This document shows positions 12,863-13,307 of a stretch of DNA of 13,307 nt, piece after piece (the stretch's first letter is position 1; every line of letters starts with the position of its first letter). Under the pieces are notes generated by a model, which searched no databases, had not been told where the DNA came from, and worked only from the letters and a program-made list of their open reading frames with translations. Made by a program: the position numbers and the translations under genes. The stretch covers positions 1-13,307 of the forward strand of contig JAEWHO010000073.1 in the NCBI GenBank assembly GCA_023387755.1. The letters run 5' to 3'. Source of the stretch: Actinomycetes bacterium (GTDB taxonomy: Bacteria > Actinomycetota > Actinomycetes > Actinomycetales > Actinomycetaceae).

Positions 12863-13307
12863 ATGCATGAACGCGCCGGGCAGCTTGCCTCCCCCAGTGA
12901 CCTTATTGATCTCGATGCGCTCCTCGCGGCCTACTATGACCGCGAACCCGACCCCAGTAATCCTGCTCAGCAGGTGACGTTCGGGACGTCGGGCCACCGC
13001 GGTTCCTCCTTGGATACGGCGTTTAATGAGGCGCATATTGTGGCGACGACGGCGGCTATCGTCGAATATCGCCAAGCCCAGGGTTATACCGGGCCGCTCT
13101 TTATCGGCCGGGACACTCACGCGCTGTCTGAACCGGCCTTCCGCAGTGCGTTAGAAGTACTGGCTGCGGCCGGCGTCGTCGTCAATATTGATGCCCGCGA
13201 CGGCTACACCCCCACTCCGGCAGTGTCACTAGCTATCCTCACCGCGAACAGGGGCGGCGGGACCGCGGACGGGATCGTCGTCACCCCCTCCCATAACCCA
13301 CCGCGTG
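12863..13307 (+). CDS. pgm: Phosphoglucomutase, alpha-D-glucose phosphate-specific (5' part, cut by window edge)
   Basis: Reading from the ATG at 12863 gives 148 codons that stay open to the window edge. The product opens with MHERAGQLASPSDLIDLDAL, the standard N-terminus of bacterial Pgm of about 545 residues. It continues with VTFGTSGHRGSSLDTAFNE (substrate-binding region), LFIGRDTHALSEPAF, GYTPTPAVSLAIL, and DGIVVTPSHNPPR, the active-site loop whose serine carries the phosphate. The enzyme interconverts glucose 1-phosphate and glucose 6-phosphate in the cytoplasm, linking glycogen and trehalose or cell-wall sugar supply with glycolysis. It diverges from the oxidoreductase gene across 125 bp. 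About three quarters of the gene lies outside the window. Confidence 0.95.
   Translation, partial: MHERAGQLASPSDLIDLDALLAAYYDREPDPSNPAQQVTFGTSGHRGSSLDTAFNEAHIVATTAAIVEYRQAQGYTGPLFIGRDTHALSEPAFRSALEVLAAAGVVVNIDARDGYTPTPAVSLAILTANRGGGTADGIVVTPSHNPPR

Noticed and set aside
12734..13120. 128-codon minus-strand frame opposite the start of pgm
   Set aside because: The plus strand encodes the conserved Pgm N-terminus over the same bases; the frame has no recognisable motif and overlaps the oxidoreductase promoter.

Overview
The window is GC-rich DNA with tightly packed genes. The set (serS beside a HAD hydrolase, a DUF5926-type protein, an agl-like sugar SBP with a poly-Gly tether, FdhD with an FdhF/YdeP-type oxidoreductase, and E. 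coli-type pgm) together with many apparently leaderless starts points to an actinobacterium (Actinomycetia). An Actinomycetaceae-like or related host is possible, but the sequence alone does not settle genus. I found no tRNA, rRNA, CRISPR, insertion sequence, integrase or phage gene. Apart from possible novelty in poorly characterised families, this looks like ordinary chromosomal backbone.

Layout. (1) 1-1711, minus strand: the start of a sugar ABC permease (cut by the window edge) preceded by its lipoprotein solute-binding protein, with a strong hairpin cluster between them and a LacI-type operator candidate upstream. (2) 1891-4053, minus: serS followed by a tightly linked Cof-type HAD phosphatase. 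(3) 4171-7702, plus, divergent from serS: a YegS/DagK-type lipid kinase and, 1 nt after it, a large secreted-plus-membrane protein with a degenerate alkaline-phosphatase-like ectodomain. (4) 7682-8488, minus: a family 2 glycosyltransferase whose 3' end overlaps the membrane-protein gene tail-to-tail by 21 bp. (5) 8631-9488, minus: a DUF5926-type protein. (6) 9578-12737, minus: an FdhF/YdeP-type molybdopterin oxidoreductase followed 1 nt later by its sulfurtransferase fdhD. (7) 12863-13307, plus: the 5' part of pgm (phosphoglucomutase), divergent from the oxidoreductase.

How they work together. The agl-like genes import a sugar, probably an alpha-glucoside or maltose-type oligosaccharide, and pgm handles glucose phosphates; the two lie at opposite ends of the window and are not shown to be co-regulated. 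The lipid kinase, polytopic membrane protein and glycosyltransferase form a plausible but uncharacterised cell-envelope module. FdhD and the oxidoreductase form a molybdenum-enzyme pair.

The most striking pattern is regulatory. Five transcription units (serS, lipid kinase, GT2, DUF5926, oxidoreductase) have a TAnnnT -10 box ending 6-8 nt before the start codon and no good Shine-Dalgarno sequence, which is the arrangement expected for leaderless mRNAs; pgm has a weaker version. The other genes (SBP, permease, HAD, membrane protein) have visible Shine-Dalgarno sequences. I see no clear-cut new defence or mobile system here; the best candidates for new biology are the envelope module and the RNA structure between the SBP and permease genes.
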